Shown piece by piece: positions 8,320-17,164 of a stretch of DNA of 64,000 nucleotides. Each line of letters opens with the position of its first letter. Position 1 is the stretch's first letter. Both the position numbers and the translations under genes were made by a program. Origin of the DNA: CALOBA01 sp942491465 (GTDB lineage: Bacteria; Pseudomonadota; Gammaproteobacteria; Chromatiales; Chromatiaceae). The notes under the pieces are model-generated. The model saw nothing but the letters and a program-made list of their open reading frames with translations, was not told the DNA's origin and ran no database searches. Location of the stretch: contig CALOBA010000038.1 of NCBI GenBank assembly GCA_942491465.1, positions 1 to 64,000 on the forward strand. The letters are read 5' to 3'.

Positions 8320-8775
8320 ATGATTATCAAACGCCTGACCACCGCCGCTGTGCTCGCCCTGACACTGCCAATCGCCGCGCTGGCCGCCGACATGGCCACC
8401 CCGGACGAGGCCAAGGCCCTATCGGAAAAGGCCAAGACGGCCGTCAACGACATGGGCAAGGACGACGCCTTCGCCGCCTTTGCCGCTGCCGACGGCGACT
8501 ATCAGGACAAGGACCTCTATGTCTTCTGCATGGACATGGACGGCGTCATGCTCTTCCACGCCGTCAAGCCCGAGCTGAACGGCAAGAACCTGCTCGACTT
8601 CAACAAGTACGGCGACACGCTGTTCCAGGACATGATCGCCGTCGCCCAAGCCGACGGCGAGGGCTGGGTCGACTACAGCTGGCCCTACCCCGGCACCGAC
8701 GAGGTGCGCGCCAAGACCAGCTACGTCGCGACCAATGACGCCGGCTTCTTCTGTGGGGTCGGCGCCTACAAGTAG
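8320..8775 (+). CDS. Periplasmic single-Cache-domain protein
   Basis: The 151-residue product has a signal peptide (MIIKRLTTAAVLALTLPIAA, then ALAA as the cleavage site) followed by one small Cache-type sensor domain. Recognisable parts are DLYVFCMDMDGVMLFHAVKP and GEGWVDYSWPYPGTDEVRAK, the core of stand-alone sCache_2 proteins. These bind small ligands such as carboxylates in the periplasm; here there is no transmembrane anchor or signalling domain, so it probably passes its ligand state to a partner or simply binds solute. Two cysteines (FCM near residue 69 and FCG near residue 145) could form a disulfide. The gene stands alone between repeat-bearing gaps. The ligand is unknown. Confidence 0.82.
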   Translation: MIIKRLTTAAVLALTLPIAALAADMATPDEAKALSEKAKTAVNDMGKDDAFAAFAAADGDYQDKDLYVFCMDMDGVMLFHAVKPELNGKNLLDFNKYGDTLFQDMIAVAQADGEGWVDYSWPYPGTDEVRAKTSYVATNDAGFFCGVGAYK

Positions 8776-8884
8776 CCGCCGCGGCTCCATGCGAGGCGCA
8801 TCCACCGACGCCGCTTGGTGGCTGTGCTTCGCTTGTCCGACCTAGCCCGGCACAGCCGGGGGCAATGGCCTGCTCAAGGGCTGT

Positions 8885-8994
<110 letters not shown>

Positions 8995-9093
8995 AAGACA
9001 ATGACGAAGGACAAAGATAGCGATAGCGATAGCGAAATTTTGGAGTTTGTTCAAGATTGGGGGGGGAAGGGGCAACGGCGGGGGGGGGGGGCG

Positions 9094-10263
9094 TCACCCG
9101 GCAAGGCAAAACCGCCGAATCAACCCCCGCAGCAGCGCCAGCGTCGGCTCGATCCGATCCAGCGCCAGGTACTCGTCCGGCTGATGGGCCTGGGCGACGT
9201 CGCCGGGCCCGAGGACGACGGTCTCCATCCCAAGCTGATTGAAGTACGGCGCCTCGGTGCCGAAGCTGACCGCCTCCGCCGGGTGGCCGGTCAGTGCCTC
9301 GCAGGCCTGCACGATGGCCGAGCCGGCCGGGGTCTCCGCCGGCGGCACGCTCGGGAACAAAGGCCTGACCTCCCAGTCCAGGCCACGGCGCTCCGCCACC
9401 TCGGCGACACGCCGCGCAAGCTCCGAGCGCAAGACCTCGGGGTCGAGCCCCGGCAGCACCCGCAGATCCAAATGCAGCTCACAACGCCCGCAGATCCGGT
9501 TCGGATTATCACCGCCGTGGATATGGCCCGGATTGATGGTCGGCGTCGGCACCGGGAAGGCCGGGTTGCGATACGTGCGCTGCAGCAACGCGCGCCAGGC
9601 GAAGACCTCGGTCAGCACCTCGTGCATGCCCTCCATCGCGTTGTTGCCCAGGGCCGGATCGCTGGCATGGCCGCTGCGGCCGTGCAGCACCACCGCCTCG
9701 CCCATGACGCCCTTATGCATCCGCACCGGCCGCAGCCCGGTGGGCTCGCCGATGACGGCATAGCGCCCGAAGGCCCGACCCGCATCCACCAGCGCGCGGG
9801 CGCCGTGCATGGCCGATTCTTCGTCCGCGGTGGCCAGGATCACCAGCGGCGCCTTTAGCTGCGCCGCGCTCAGGCCGCGGGCGGCCTCGATGGCCAAGGC
9901 CAGGAAAGACTTCATGTCCGAGGTGCCAAGACCGTAGAAGCGGTTGTCGTCTTCGGTCAGGCCCAAGGGCTCGTGCCGCCACAGATGGGCGTCGAAGGGC
10001 ACGGTATCCACATGACCGGACAGCACCAACCCGCCCTGCCCCGCGCCCAAGGTGGCCACCAGATTGGCCTTGTCGGGCTGGCCGGGGATGTCGAGGATCT
10101 GCACCCGGAACCCGGCGTCCGTCATCCAGGCCGCCAGGGTCGAGAGCAGCGGCCGGTTGCTCTGGTTCAGCCGCGGGTCGAGGCTGCTGACCGAAGGGGT
10201 CGCGATCAGCCGCTCCAGCATCGGCCGCAGGGCCGGGGCTTCGTGCGTCGGTAAGGTCGTCAT
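9094..10263 (-). CDS. argE: Acetylornithine deacetylase
   Basis: The product is a 389-residue M20-family di-zinc amidohydrolase. The metal and catalytic blocks are LSGHVDTVPFD, FYGLGTSDMKSFLAL, TADEESAMHGAR (catalytic Glu-Glu), VIGEPTGLRPVRMHKG and, near the end, SFGTEAPYFNQLGMETVVLG. These fit ArgE, which removes acetate from N-acetylornithine in linear arginine biosynthesis. Two ATGs lie in tandem at 10266 and 10263; GGGAG ends only two bases before the first, so the second is preferred. The gene is divergent from the rsmF-like gene across a gap containing a TCGTGG hexamer tandem. Nothing suggests an operon. Related M20 peptidases (DapE) are less likely because of the GTEAPYF block. Confidence 0.93.
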   Translation of the reverse strand: MTTLPTHEAPALRPMLERLIATPSVSSLDPRLNQSNRPLLSTLAAWMTDAGFRVQILDIPGQPDKANLVATLGAGQGGLVLSGHVDTVPFDAHLWRHEPLGLTEDDNRFYGLGTSDMKSFLALAIEAARGLSAAQLKAPLVILATADEESAMHGARALVDAGRAFGRYAVIGEPTGLRPVRMHKGVMGEAVVLHGRSGHASDPALGNNAMEGMHEVLTEVFAWRALLQRTYRNPAFPVPTPTINPGHIHGGDNPNRICGRCELHLDLRVLPGLDPEVLRSELARRVAEVAERRGLDWEVRPLFPSVPPAETPAGSAIVQACEALTGHPAEAVSFGTEAPYFNQLGMETVVLGPGDVAQAHQPDEYLALDRIEPTLALLRGLIRRFCLAG

Positions 10264-10390
10264 CATTTCTCCCGGGCTCTCGCCCGCCAATCGCGTAGAC
10301 ACGCGGCGTAACCGAAGCATATTGCACGCACCGGGCGGAATACCAGACCGACCGCCGCCGCATAGCCGCCAAGACGGCCCGGGATCGCGA

Positions 10391-10467
<77 letters not shown>

Positions 10468-10520
10468 ATAATCCTCCCCCCACCTCCCCAGCCGCCCCCA
10501 GCCCGGTTAGACTTCGCGCG

Positions 10521-12062
10521 ATGCACCACAGCACAGACTCAAGCCCCCCCAACACGGCGCCGCCGCGTCCCGACGACAGCCGCGACCGGCAACGCCCCAT
10601 GAAGCCGCCCCGCATCGACCGCGCCGACGTCCCCCGTTCCGACCTGGAGCAGTCCCTCGGCCGTTATCGGCCGCTGTTCGACGGCTCCGCCGGCGATTGG
10701 GATGCGTTCATCGATACCCTGCTGCGCCCGCTGCGGGGTTGCATCTGGGCCAATCCGCTGCGCATCGACGCCGAGGGGTTGATGGCGCTGGCAGCCGACG
10801 AGCCCGGCGGTCCCGCGCTGACGCCGATCGCCGGACTGCCCGGCGCGCTGCAGCTGCCGGCACAGATCAAGGCCGGCCAGCACTGGTGGTACTACGCCGG
10901 TCTCGCCCACGGCCAGGAGCGGGTCTCACAGCTGCCGGTGCAGCTGATGGACCTTGCCCCCGGCCAACGGGTGCTCGACCTCTGCGCCGCCCCCGGGGGC
11001 AAGACCGCGCAGATCGCGCTGGCCCTCGGCAACCGCGGCACACTGCTCGCCAACGACTTCTCGCCGGAGCGGATCGCCGCGCTGCAGGGCAATCTGGATC
11101 GGGTCGGCATCGTCAATTGCAGCACCACCTGGTGCGACGGCGGCAACTACCCGATCGCCGCCGGCGGCTTCGACCGCGTGCTGGTCGACGCCCCCTGCTC
11201 CAGCGAGGGCACGCTGCGGCGCAATGCATCGCTGGCCGCCCGCCTAGGCCCGGAGCGCACCCAGCGCATGGCCGGGCGCCAGCGCGCCCTGCTGCGCAAG
11301 GCCGTCCAACTCTGCCGACCCGGCGGGCGCATCATCTACTCCACCTGCACCTTCGCCCCGGAGGAGAACGAACTGATCGTCGCCGAGGCCCTGGAGGCCC
11401 AAGCCGGGCGGCTGAGCTTGCTGCCGGCCGAGCTGCCGGGGCTGGTCACGGCCCCCGGCGTCACCCACTGGGCCGACCAACGGCTCGACCCCGAGCTGGC
11501 CCGCTGCCTGCGCCTCTGGCCCCAGGCCAACGACACCGGCGGCTTCTTCATCGCCGTGCTGGAGAAGGCCGCCGATGCCCCGGCACCGCCCCCGGCCGCG
11601 CCGCTGACCGTGGACGACAGCGACGGCCCCGAATGGCTGCATGGCTTGAGCGAGCGCTACGGGCTTGACCCGCGTATCTGGACCGACTATCGGCTCCACC
11701 GCCAGACCCGCCGCGGCCTGCACCTGAGCGCCGCCGACCACCAGCCGCCGGCCCTGCCCAAGCCCCAGGGCAGCGGCCTGTTCTTCCAGCGCACCAACAG
11801 CCGCCCACCGAAGCTGACGACGACGGGCGCCCTGCTGGTGGGCGGCCAGGCCACGCGTAACCTGATCGAACTCACCGCAACCCAGCGCGACCGCTACCTG
11901 CACCGCGAGGAGATCACCCCCGGCGCGGCACAGACCGGCGACTGCATCCCCGGCCAAGTCCTGGTGCGCTACCGCGGCTTCACGCTGGGGGTCGCCCTGC
12001 TGCACCGCTCCGGCACGCTGGAGAGCCTGTTCCCGCGGCGCTGGAGCTGCGTCGGCGCCTAA
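10521..12062 (+). CDS. RsmB/RsmF/NOP2-family RNA cytosine-C5 methyltransferase
   Basis: The protein has about 513 residues. SAM-binding motif I is DLCAAPGGKTAQIA, the motif IV cysteine lies in VDAPCSSEG, and the catalytic TC motif is IYSTCTFAPEENE. This two-cysteine layout is diagnostic of m5C methyltransferases of the Sun/NOP2 family. The long C-terminal region after residue 360, ending GFTLGVALLHRSGTLESLFP, resembles the extra RNA-binding part of RsmF (16S rRNA C1407) rather than RsmB, which has an N-terminal NusB domain not seen here. The first 20-25 residues are low in similarity, so translation could instead begin at the ATG near 10600 (MKPPRIDRAD). Confidence is high for the reaction and moderate for the exact rRNA target. 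Confidence 0.9.
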   Translation: MHHSTDSSPPNTAPPRPDDSRDRQRPMKPPRIDRADVPRSDLEQSLGRYRPLFDGSAGDWDAFIDTLLRPLRGCIWANPLRIDAEGLMALAADEPGGPALTPIAGLPGALQLPAQIKAGQHWWYYAGLAHGQERVSQLPVQLMDLAPGQRVLDLCAAPGGKTAQIALALGNRGTLLANDFSPERIAALQGNLDRVGIVNCSTTWCDGGNYPIAAGGFDRVLVDAPCSSEGTLRRNASLAARLGPERTQRMAGRQRALLRKAVQLCRPGGRIIYSTCTFAPEENELIVAEALEAQAGRLSLLPAELPGLVTAPGVTHWADQRLDPELARCLRLWPQANDTGGFFIAVLEKAADAPAPPPAAPLTVDDSDGPEWLHGLSERYGLDPRIWTDYRLHRQTRRGLHLSAADHQPPALPKPQGSGLFFQRTNSRPPKLTTTGALLVGGQATRNLIELTATQRDRYLHREEITPGAAQTGDCIPGQVLVRYRGFTLGVALLHRSGTLESLFPRRWSCVGA

Positions 12063-12133
12063 CAGGAGATCTCGGTTTTCGATATCGTTGTCCATTGGTC
12101 TTGTGCAGCACATTAGAAATCGTGAGACCGTTC

Positions 12134-12210
<77 letters not shown>

Positions 12211-12247
12211 GCGCAACCAGTCTCGTAACTTCTGCGCTGCTGCACTA

Positions 12248-12313
12248 GTCGTTGTCGTAATCGTCATTCGGACTCATGCGCATACTCGACTATGACGGCG
12301 ACAACGACAACGA
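12248..12313. repeat. Hexamer hairpin repeat, element C
   Basis: TCGTTGTCGTAATCG, a core GGACTCATGCGCATACTCGA, and GGCGACAACGACAACGA repeat the architecture of elements A and B with fewer hexamers. It ends about 60 bases before the DUF29 start, so its hairpin would lie in that gene's leader. Confidence 0.8.
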
Positions 12314-12374
12314 GACAGCCCTCAAGCAGGTCCTTGGTTCCGGCTGCGCCGGATTAGGTTGGAGACCGATCGCC

Positions 12375-12848
12375 ATGAAGACAGACACCCCAGTCGCCAA
12401 TGCGCCGTCGCTGTACGACGCCGACGTGATCGCCTGGGCCGAGCGGCAGGCCGCCCTGCTGCGGGCCGGCCGTTTCAACGAGCTGGATATCGAGCACATC
12501 GCCGACGAGATCGAAGACGTGGGTAAGAGCGAACAACGCGAGTTGGCAAACCGCATGGCGGTGCTGCTGGCACACCTTCTGAAGTGGACCTACCAGAGCG
12601 AGCGACGCGGCAATAGCTGGCGGCGGACCATCCGCGACCAGCGCAACGGCATCGCTCGCCGGCTGCGCCGCACCCCAAGCCTGTCCGCCAGCCTGCGCGA
12701 CCCGGAATGGTGGGCCGACGCCTGGGCCGATGGGGTACAGGCCGCCGCCAACGAGACCGGCCTGGAAGTATTTCCAGACGACTGCCCCTGGACCACCGAG
12801 CAGGTCCTCGACCCGGACTGGCTGCCGGAGCCGGTCCGGGGTCGCTGA
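12375..12848 (+). CDS. DUF29 family protein
   Basis: The 157-residue product shows the DUF29 pattern: LYDADVIAWAERQAALLRAG, FNELDIEHIADEIEDVGKSE, then LLAHLLKWTYQ and WRRTIRDQR, ending in FPDDCPWTTEQVLDPDWLP. The family is alpha-helical, cytosolic, common in Chromatiaceae and cyanobacteria, and of unknown function. The ATG at 12375 is chosen because family similarity begins at once; the open frame extends to 12276 through the hexamer repeat and would add a low-complexity leader. The gene lies 63 bases upstream of glcE in the same direction, so the two may be cotranscribed, but no functional link is known. Confidence 0.9.
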   Translation: MKTDTPVANAPSLYDADVIAWAERQAALLRAGRFNELDIEHIADEIEDVGKSEQRELANRMAVLLAHLLKWTYQSERRGNSWRRTIRDQRNGIARRLRRTPSLSASLRDPEWWADAWADGVQAAANETGLEVFPDDCPWTTEQVLDPDWLPEPVRGR

Positions 12849-12911
12849 TCGGCGCCACCCCGGCCAATGCCCACAGCCCCCTCGTCACCACCAGCAAGCG
12901 CCTCCGACCCC

Positions 12912-13988
12912 ATGGACAACGACATCACCAAGCCGCTCATCGAACAGGTCCAGGCCGCCATCTCGGCCAAGTCTCCGCTGGTCATCCGCGGCGGTGGCAG
13001 CAAGCAATGGCTCGGCCGGGCCTGCGACGGGACGCCGCTGGAGGTCGGTGACCACCGGGGGATCACGAGCTACGAGCCGAAGGAGCTGGTGGTCACCGCC
13101 CGCTGCGGTACGCCGCTCGGGCTGATCGAGCAGACCTTGGCCGAGCAAGGCCAGCAGCTGCCGTTCGAGCCACCGCACCTTGACGCCGACCGACCCGGCA
13201 GCGCGACCATCGGCGGCACCATCGCCTGCGGCCTGTCCGGCCCGGCGCGGCCCTCGGCCGGCGCCGCCCGCGACCTGGTGCTCGGCACCCGGGTGCTGAC
13301 CGGCCATGGCGAGATCCTGCGCTTCGGCGGCGAGGTGATGAAGAACGTCGCCGGCTACGACATCTCGCGGCTGATGACCGGCGCCTACGGCACCCTCGGC
13401 CTGTTGCTCGACGTCAGCATCAAGGTACTGCCGATCCCCGCCGCCGAGCGCACCCTGGTGCAGGAGTGCGATGCGGCCACGGCCTTGGCGCTGATGACGG
13501 ACTGGGCGCGGCGCTCGCTGCCGATCACCGCCACCTGCTTCGACGGCGAGGGGCTGCATGTGCGCATCAGCGGCGCCGAGACCGCCGTGGCCCAGGCCGC
13601 CGCAACCCTCGGCGGCGAGCCCCAGGCCGACGGCGCGGCCTTCTGGCGCGAGCGCATCCGCGAGCAGCAGCACGGCTTCTTTGCCGGCGATGCCCCACTG
13701 TGGCGGCTGTCGGTGCCGCCCACCGCGCCGTCGCTCGACCTGCCCGGCAAGCAGCTGATCGAATGGGGCGGTGCCCAACGCTGGCTGCGCACCGATGCCG
13801 ATGCCGCGCAGATCCGCTCCGCTGCGGCGCAGATCGGCGGCCACGCGACACGCTATCGCGGCGGCGACCGCCGCGGCGAGGTCTTCCACCCGTTGCCGCC
13901 GGCGCTGCTGGCGCTGCATCGCAACCTCAAGCGGGCCTTCGACCCCTTGGGCATCTTCAATCCGGGGCGCATGTACGCCCAGATATAG
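12912..13988 (+). CDS. glcE: Glycolate oxidase FAD-binding subunit
   Basis: The 358-residue product has the PCMH-type FAD fold: PLVIRGGGSKQWLGR for pyrophosphate binding, then PGSATIGGTIACGLSGPARP and FGGEVMKNVAGYDISRLM, characteristic of GlcE. The C-terminus HRNLKRAFDPLGIFNPGRMY is the common end of this flavoprotein superfamily. GlcE works with GlcD and the iron-sulfur subunit GlcF to oxidise glycolate from the Rubisco oxygenase reaction to glyoxylate, which fits an autotroph. Unlike many genomes, glcD and glcF are not adjacent here. The ATG at 12912 follows a weak ribosome site; the first MDNDITKPLIEQVQAAI residues match the family start. Confidence 0.92.
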   Translation: MDNDITKPLIEQVQAAISAKSPLVIRGGGSKQWLGRACDGTPLEVGDHRGITSYEPKELVVTARCGTPLGLIEQTLAEQGQQLPFEPPHLDADRPGSATIGGTIACGLSGPARPSAGAARDLVLGTRVLTGHGEILRFGGEVMKNVAGYDISRLMTGAYGTLGLLLDVSIKVLPIPAAERTLVQECDAATALALMTDWARRSLPITATCFDGEGLHVRISGAETAVAQAAATLGGEPQADGAAFWRERIREQQHGFFAGDAPLWRLSVPPTAPSLDLPGKQLIEWGGAQRWLRTDADAAQIRSAAAQIGGHATRYRGGDRRGEVFHPLPPALLALHRNLKRAFDPLGIFNPGRMYAQI

Positions 13989-14096
13989 CGGGACTTCGCC
14001 TCACGAGTCGTGATGATCGAACTTGACTCATCTGCAAGCATCTGGCGCCCTCAAGCAAGCTAGTGCTTTGCCGCGAAATCTCCGAGACCGCCCGTA

Positions 14097-14213
14097 GCTG
14101 TGGGAGCGATTTGCAATCGCGACCGCCGCGACGCGGATGTCGCGACTGCAAGTCGCTCCCACAGCACCGAGTGGGCATGCCGGCGGTCTTGGGACTTCCG
14201 CAGCGGTGCACTA
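14097..14213. repeat. REP-like dispersed block, copy 2 (complete hairpin)
   Basis: GCTGTGGGAGCGATTTGCAA pairs with the returning arm CTGCAAGTCGCTCCCACAGC (14146-14165) around a GC-rich centre. A 45-base tail shared with 4121-4222 follows, ending GCAGCGGTGCACTA. This is the layout of REP/BIME elements in gammaproteobacteria. The surrounding gap, 13989-14337, holds no gene. Confidence 0.85.
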
Positions 14214-14337
14214 ATCCCGTCTATCGCCGCACGGTCGCGGCATGGCGGCCAAAGGCCGCCCCCACCGCCGCGCAAGTCCTCTATTCCAAGGGGCCTGCGC
14301 GGTCTTACCAACGCCACCAGGCCCGCATCCCGACACG

Positions 14338-15825
14338 ATGATGACAGCACCCCATACCGCAGCATTGGAGCAATTGGACGCCATCGCCAAAGGCTTCGTC
14401 GACACGGCGCCGGCAGCGGACTATTGGTCGCTGCGGCTGGTGGACAGCGAGGACGAGTGGCTGGCGGTGCGCGACGATGTGGCCGAGCCGTCGACGCTGG
14501 ACCTGTCCCGCGGGGCACTGCTCACCGTCGTCGCCGGTGCCGGCGTCGGCTACGGCGCAACCAGCGATCTGAGCCCCGCCGGGCTGCGGGGGGCGTTCCG
14601 GCAGGCGGCGGACTGGGCCGCGGCCCACGCACGACTCGGGCTGTTCGACGCGGCCATGCATCCGCGCAGCGCGCTCAAGGCCCACTATGCGAGCAGGGTC
14701 GAGCAGCCGTGGACCTCCGCGAGCCTCGACGACAAGCTCGGCCGACTGTTGGACGGCTGCGCGGAGATGGACCGCGATGAGCGCCTGGTGGAACGGTTCG
14801 CCTGGATGTCCCACCGACGCGCGACTCAGCTGCTGGTCAGCAGCGACGGCGGACACATGGTGCACGAATGGACCTACGTCCGCCCCGGGCTGATGGCCAC
14901 CGCCTTCGATCATGTCCGCGGCCAACCGCAGACCCAGACCCGTCGCGGCGGCGGTGCCGAGTGGCCGCGCCAGGGTGGGCTGGAGCTGCTGGACGCGGCG
15001 TGGCTGCCGGAGGAGGCGGCACGGGTCGCCGACGAGGCCCTGGCGCTGCTGCATGCACCGGAGTGCCCCAGCGGCCCCATGGACCTGGTACTCCGGCCCA
15101 ATCAGATGGCCCTGCAGATCCACGAGAGCATCGGCCACCCGCTGGAGCTCGACCGCATCCTGGGCGACGAGCGCAACTACGCGGGCCTGAGCTTCGTGAC
15201 CCTGGACATGCTCGGGGGCTACGAATACGGCTCCGAACTGCTCGACGTCACCTTCGACCCCGGCGTCCCCGGCGAGCTGGCCAGCGCCGCAGCCGACGAC
15301 GATGGTACCCCGACCGAGCGCGTGCACCTGATCCGCAACGGCATCCTGGAGCGCCCCCTCGGCGGCGCCCTGTCCCAGGCCCGGGCCGGGCTCAGGGGCC
15401 GCGGCACCGCCAATGCCCGCGCCAGCGGCTGGGACCGCCCGCCCATCGACCGTATGGCCAACCTGAACCTGGAGCCCCGCGCGGGCGCGCTGAGCGACCT
15501 GGTCGCGCGGGTGGAGCGCGGCGTGCTGATGGACACCAATCGATCCTGGTCCATCGACGACAGCCGCAACAAGTTCCAGTTCGGCTGCGAGCTGGGCCGG
15601 CTGATCGAGGACGGCGAGCTCAAGGGGCTGGTGCGCAACCCGGGCTACCGCGGCGTCTCGGCGCGGTTCTGGCGCAGCCTCGACGGCGTCGGCGGGCCGG
15701 AAACCGTGGAGGTGCGCGGTGTGAGCAACTGCGGCAAGGGCGAGCCGAACCAGGGCGTCTACGTCGGCCACGCCTCGCCGCCGTGCCTGTTCCGCAACGT
15801 CGACTGCTTCGGGGGTGGGCTATGA
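14338..15825 (+). CDS. tldD: TldD-family metallopeptidase
   Basis: The product has about 495 residues. The zinc motif is HESIGHPLELDR (HExxxH) near residue 265, followed by YAGLSFVTLDMLGGYEYGSE, and the C-terminal half has NRSWSIDDSRNKFQFG. This is the TldD/U62 type, whose heterodimer with TldE forms a cavity where partly unfolded peptides are cleaved; in other bacteria it processes microcins, RiPP precursors and CcdA. The start is at the tandem ATGs at 14338 and 14341 after a long untranslated stretch. The stop overlaps the next ATG (ATGA), so the partner is translationally coupled. The sequence is the divergent TldD branch of metallopeptidase pairs, not the E. coli housekeeping one, which makes the natural substrate uncertain. 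Confidence 0.88.
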   Translation: MMTAPHTAALEQLDAIAKGFVDTAPAADYWSLRLVDSEDEWLAVRDDVAEPSTLDLSRGALLTVVAGAGVGYGATSDLSPAGLRGAFRQAADWAAAHARLGLFDAAMHPRSALKAHYASRVEQPWTSASLDDKLGRLLDGCAEMDRDERLVERFAWMSHRRATQLLVSSDGGHMVHEWTYVRPGLMATAFDHVRGQPQTQTRRGGGAEWPRQGGLELLDAAWLPEEAARVADEALALLHAPECPSGPMDLVLRPNQMALQIHESIGHPLELDRILGDERNYAGLSFVTLDMLGGYEYGSELLDVTFDPGVPGELASAAADDDGTPTERVHLIRNGILERPLGGALSQARAGLRGRGTANARASGWDRPPIDRMANLNLEPRAGALSDLVARVERGVLMDTNRSWSIDDSRNKFQFGCELGRLIEDGELKGLVRNPGYRGVSARFWRSLDGVGGPETVEVRGVSNCGKGEPNQGVYVGHASPPCLFRNVDCFGGGL

Positions 15826-17141
15826 ACGCCGATGCCTTCTTCGCGCTGGCCGAGGCCCTGTTCGCCCGGCTTCGCGGCAACGAGATCCTGTTCGTCGGCT
15901 GCGGCGTCGAGCGCTCCGACTTCGTGCGCCTGAACCAGGCCCGCATCCGCCAGGCCGGCGCCGTTCAGGCCACCGGGCTTGGGCTGACGCTGATCGACGG
16001 CCAGCGCCAGGTGGAGGGCGACTGCGTCCTCACCGGCGCCGCCGATGCGGACCTGGCCCTGACCCTGAGCCTGCTCGATCGCCTGCGCAAGCGCATGGGC
16101 CACGTCCCCGACGACCCCTACCTGCACTACGCCACCGAGCCGACCCAAAGCGAGCGCCGGGCCACCGCGACCCTACCGGACAGCGCCGAGGCGGTGTCGA
16201 CGCTGCTCGACCTGAGCCGCGGCCTGGACCTGGTGGGCATCTGGGCCGCCGGCGATCTCGCCGAGGGGCTCGCCAGCTCCATCGGCCACCGCCACTGGCA
16301 CGCCAGCCGCAGCTTCAACCTCGACTGGAGCTGCTACCAAGACCGCGACCGGGCGCTGAAGGCCGGCTACGCCGGTACCGACTGGGACCCGGACCAGCTC
16401 GCCCACCGGCTCGCCGAGCAGCGCCGCCGGCTCGACATCCTCGCCCGCCCGGCCCGCCCCATGGAGCCCGGCCCCGTGCGCGCCTACCTGGCCCCGGCCG
16501 CCGTCGAAGAACTGCTGGAGATGCTCGCCTGGGGCGGCTTCTCCCAACGCGATCACCAGACCCGTCAATCGCCGCTGACGCTGCTCGCCGAGGGCGAGCG
16601 ACAGCTGAACCCGGCGCTGACGCTGAGGGAAGACAACCGCCGCGGCCTGAGCCCCGGCTTCACCGGCGAGGGCTTCTCGCTGCCGGACCAGGTCCCGCTG
16701 ATCGAGCGCGGCCGCATCGGCACGCTGCTCACCGACGCCCGCAGCGCCAAGGAGTACGCAGTCGGCGTCAACGCCGCCGCCGAATATCCCAGCAGCCTGA
16801 CCATGGCCGCCGGGGAGCTGGCCGACGCCGACGTCCTCGAGCGTCTCGACACCGGCCTCTACATCGGCAACCTCTGGTACTGCAACTGGTCCGACCGCAA
16901 CGCCTGCCGCATCACCGGCATGACCCGCTTCGGCACCTTCTGGGTCGAGCACGGCGCCCTGGCCGCACCGGCCCCGGTGATGCGCTTCGACGACTCGCTG
17001 TTCCACCTGTTCGGCGACCGCTTGGAGGCCCTCACCCGCGAGCGTGAGCTACGCCTCTCCGCCGAGACCTACGACGGACGCTCCACCGACAGCGCCCTGC
17101 TGCCCGGGGCCCTGGTCAGCGAGATCAAGCTGGCGCTGTAG
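15822..17141 (+). CDS. TldE/PmbA-family partner subunit
   Basis: The 439-residue product lacks the HExxxH zinc motif of TldD, as expected for TldE. Recognisable parts are AVGVNAAAEYPSSLTMAAG, LDTGLYIGNLWYCNWSDRNA and ITGMTRFGTFWVEHG, the conserved C-terminal barrel of this family. The ATG overlaps the tldD stop by four bases (ATGA), which strongly indicates stoichiometric coupled synthesis of a TldD-TldE heterodimer. I infer proteolysis of small peptides in the cytosol. No RiPP precursor gene is visible nearby; the next gene is convergent. In this branch the N-terminal domain is divergent, so a DUF-type annotation (metallopeptidase TldD-related protein) is also likely in databases. Confidence 0.87.
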   Translation: MNADAFFALAEALFARLRGNEILFVGCGVERSDFVRLNQARIRQAGAVQATGLGLTLIDGQRQVEGDCVLTGAADADLALTLSLLDRLRKRMGHVPDDPYLHYATEPTQSERRATATLPDSAEAVSTLLDLSRGLDLVGIWAAGDLAEGLASSIGHRHWHASRSFNLDWSCYQDRDRALKAGYAGTDWDPDQLAHRLAEQRRRLDILARPARPMEPGPVRAYLAPAAVEELLEMLAWGGFSQRDHQTRQSPLTLLAEGERQLNPALTLREDNRRGLSPGFTGEGFSLPDQVPLIERGRIGTLLTDARSAKEYAVGVNAAAEYPSSLTMAAGELADADVLERLDTGLYIGNLWYCNWSDRNACRITGMTRFGTFWVEHGALAAPAPVMRFDDSLFHLFGDRLEALTRERELRLSAETYDGRSTDSALLPGALVSEIKLAL

Positions 17142-17164
17142 TTTGGCGCGGGTGCGTCCCGGGC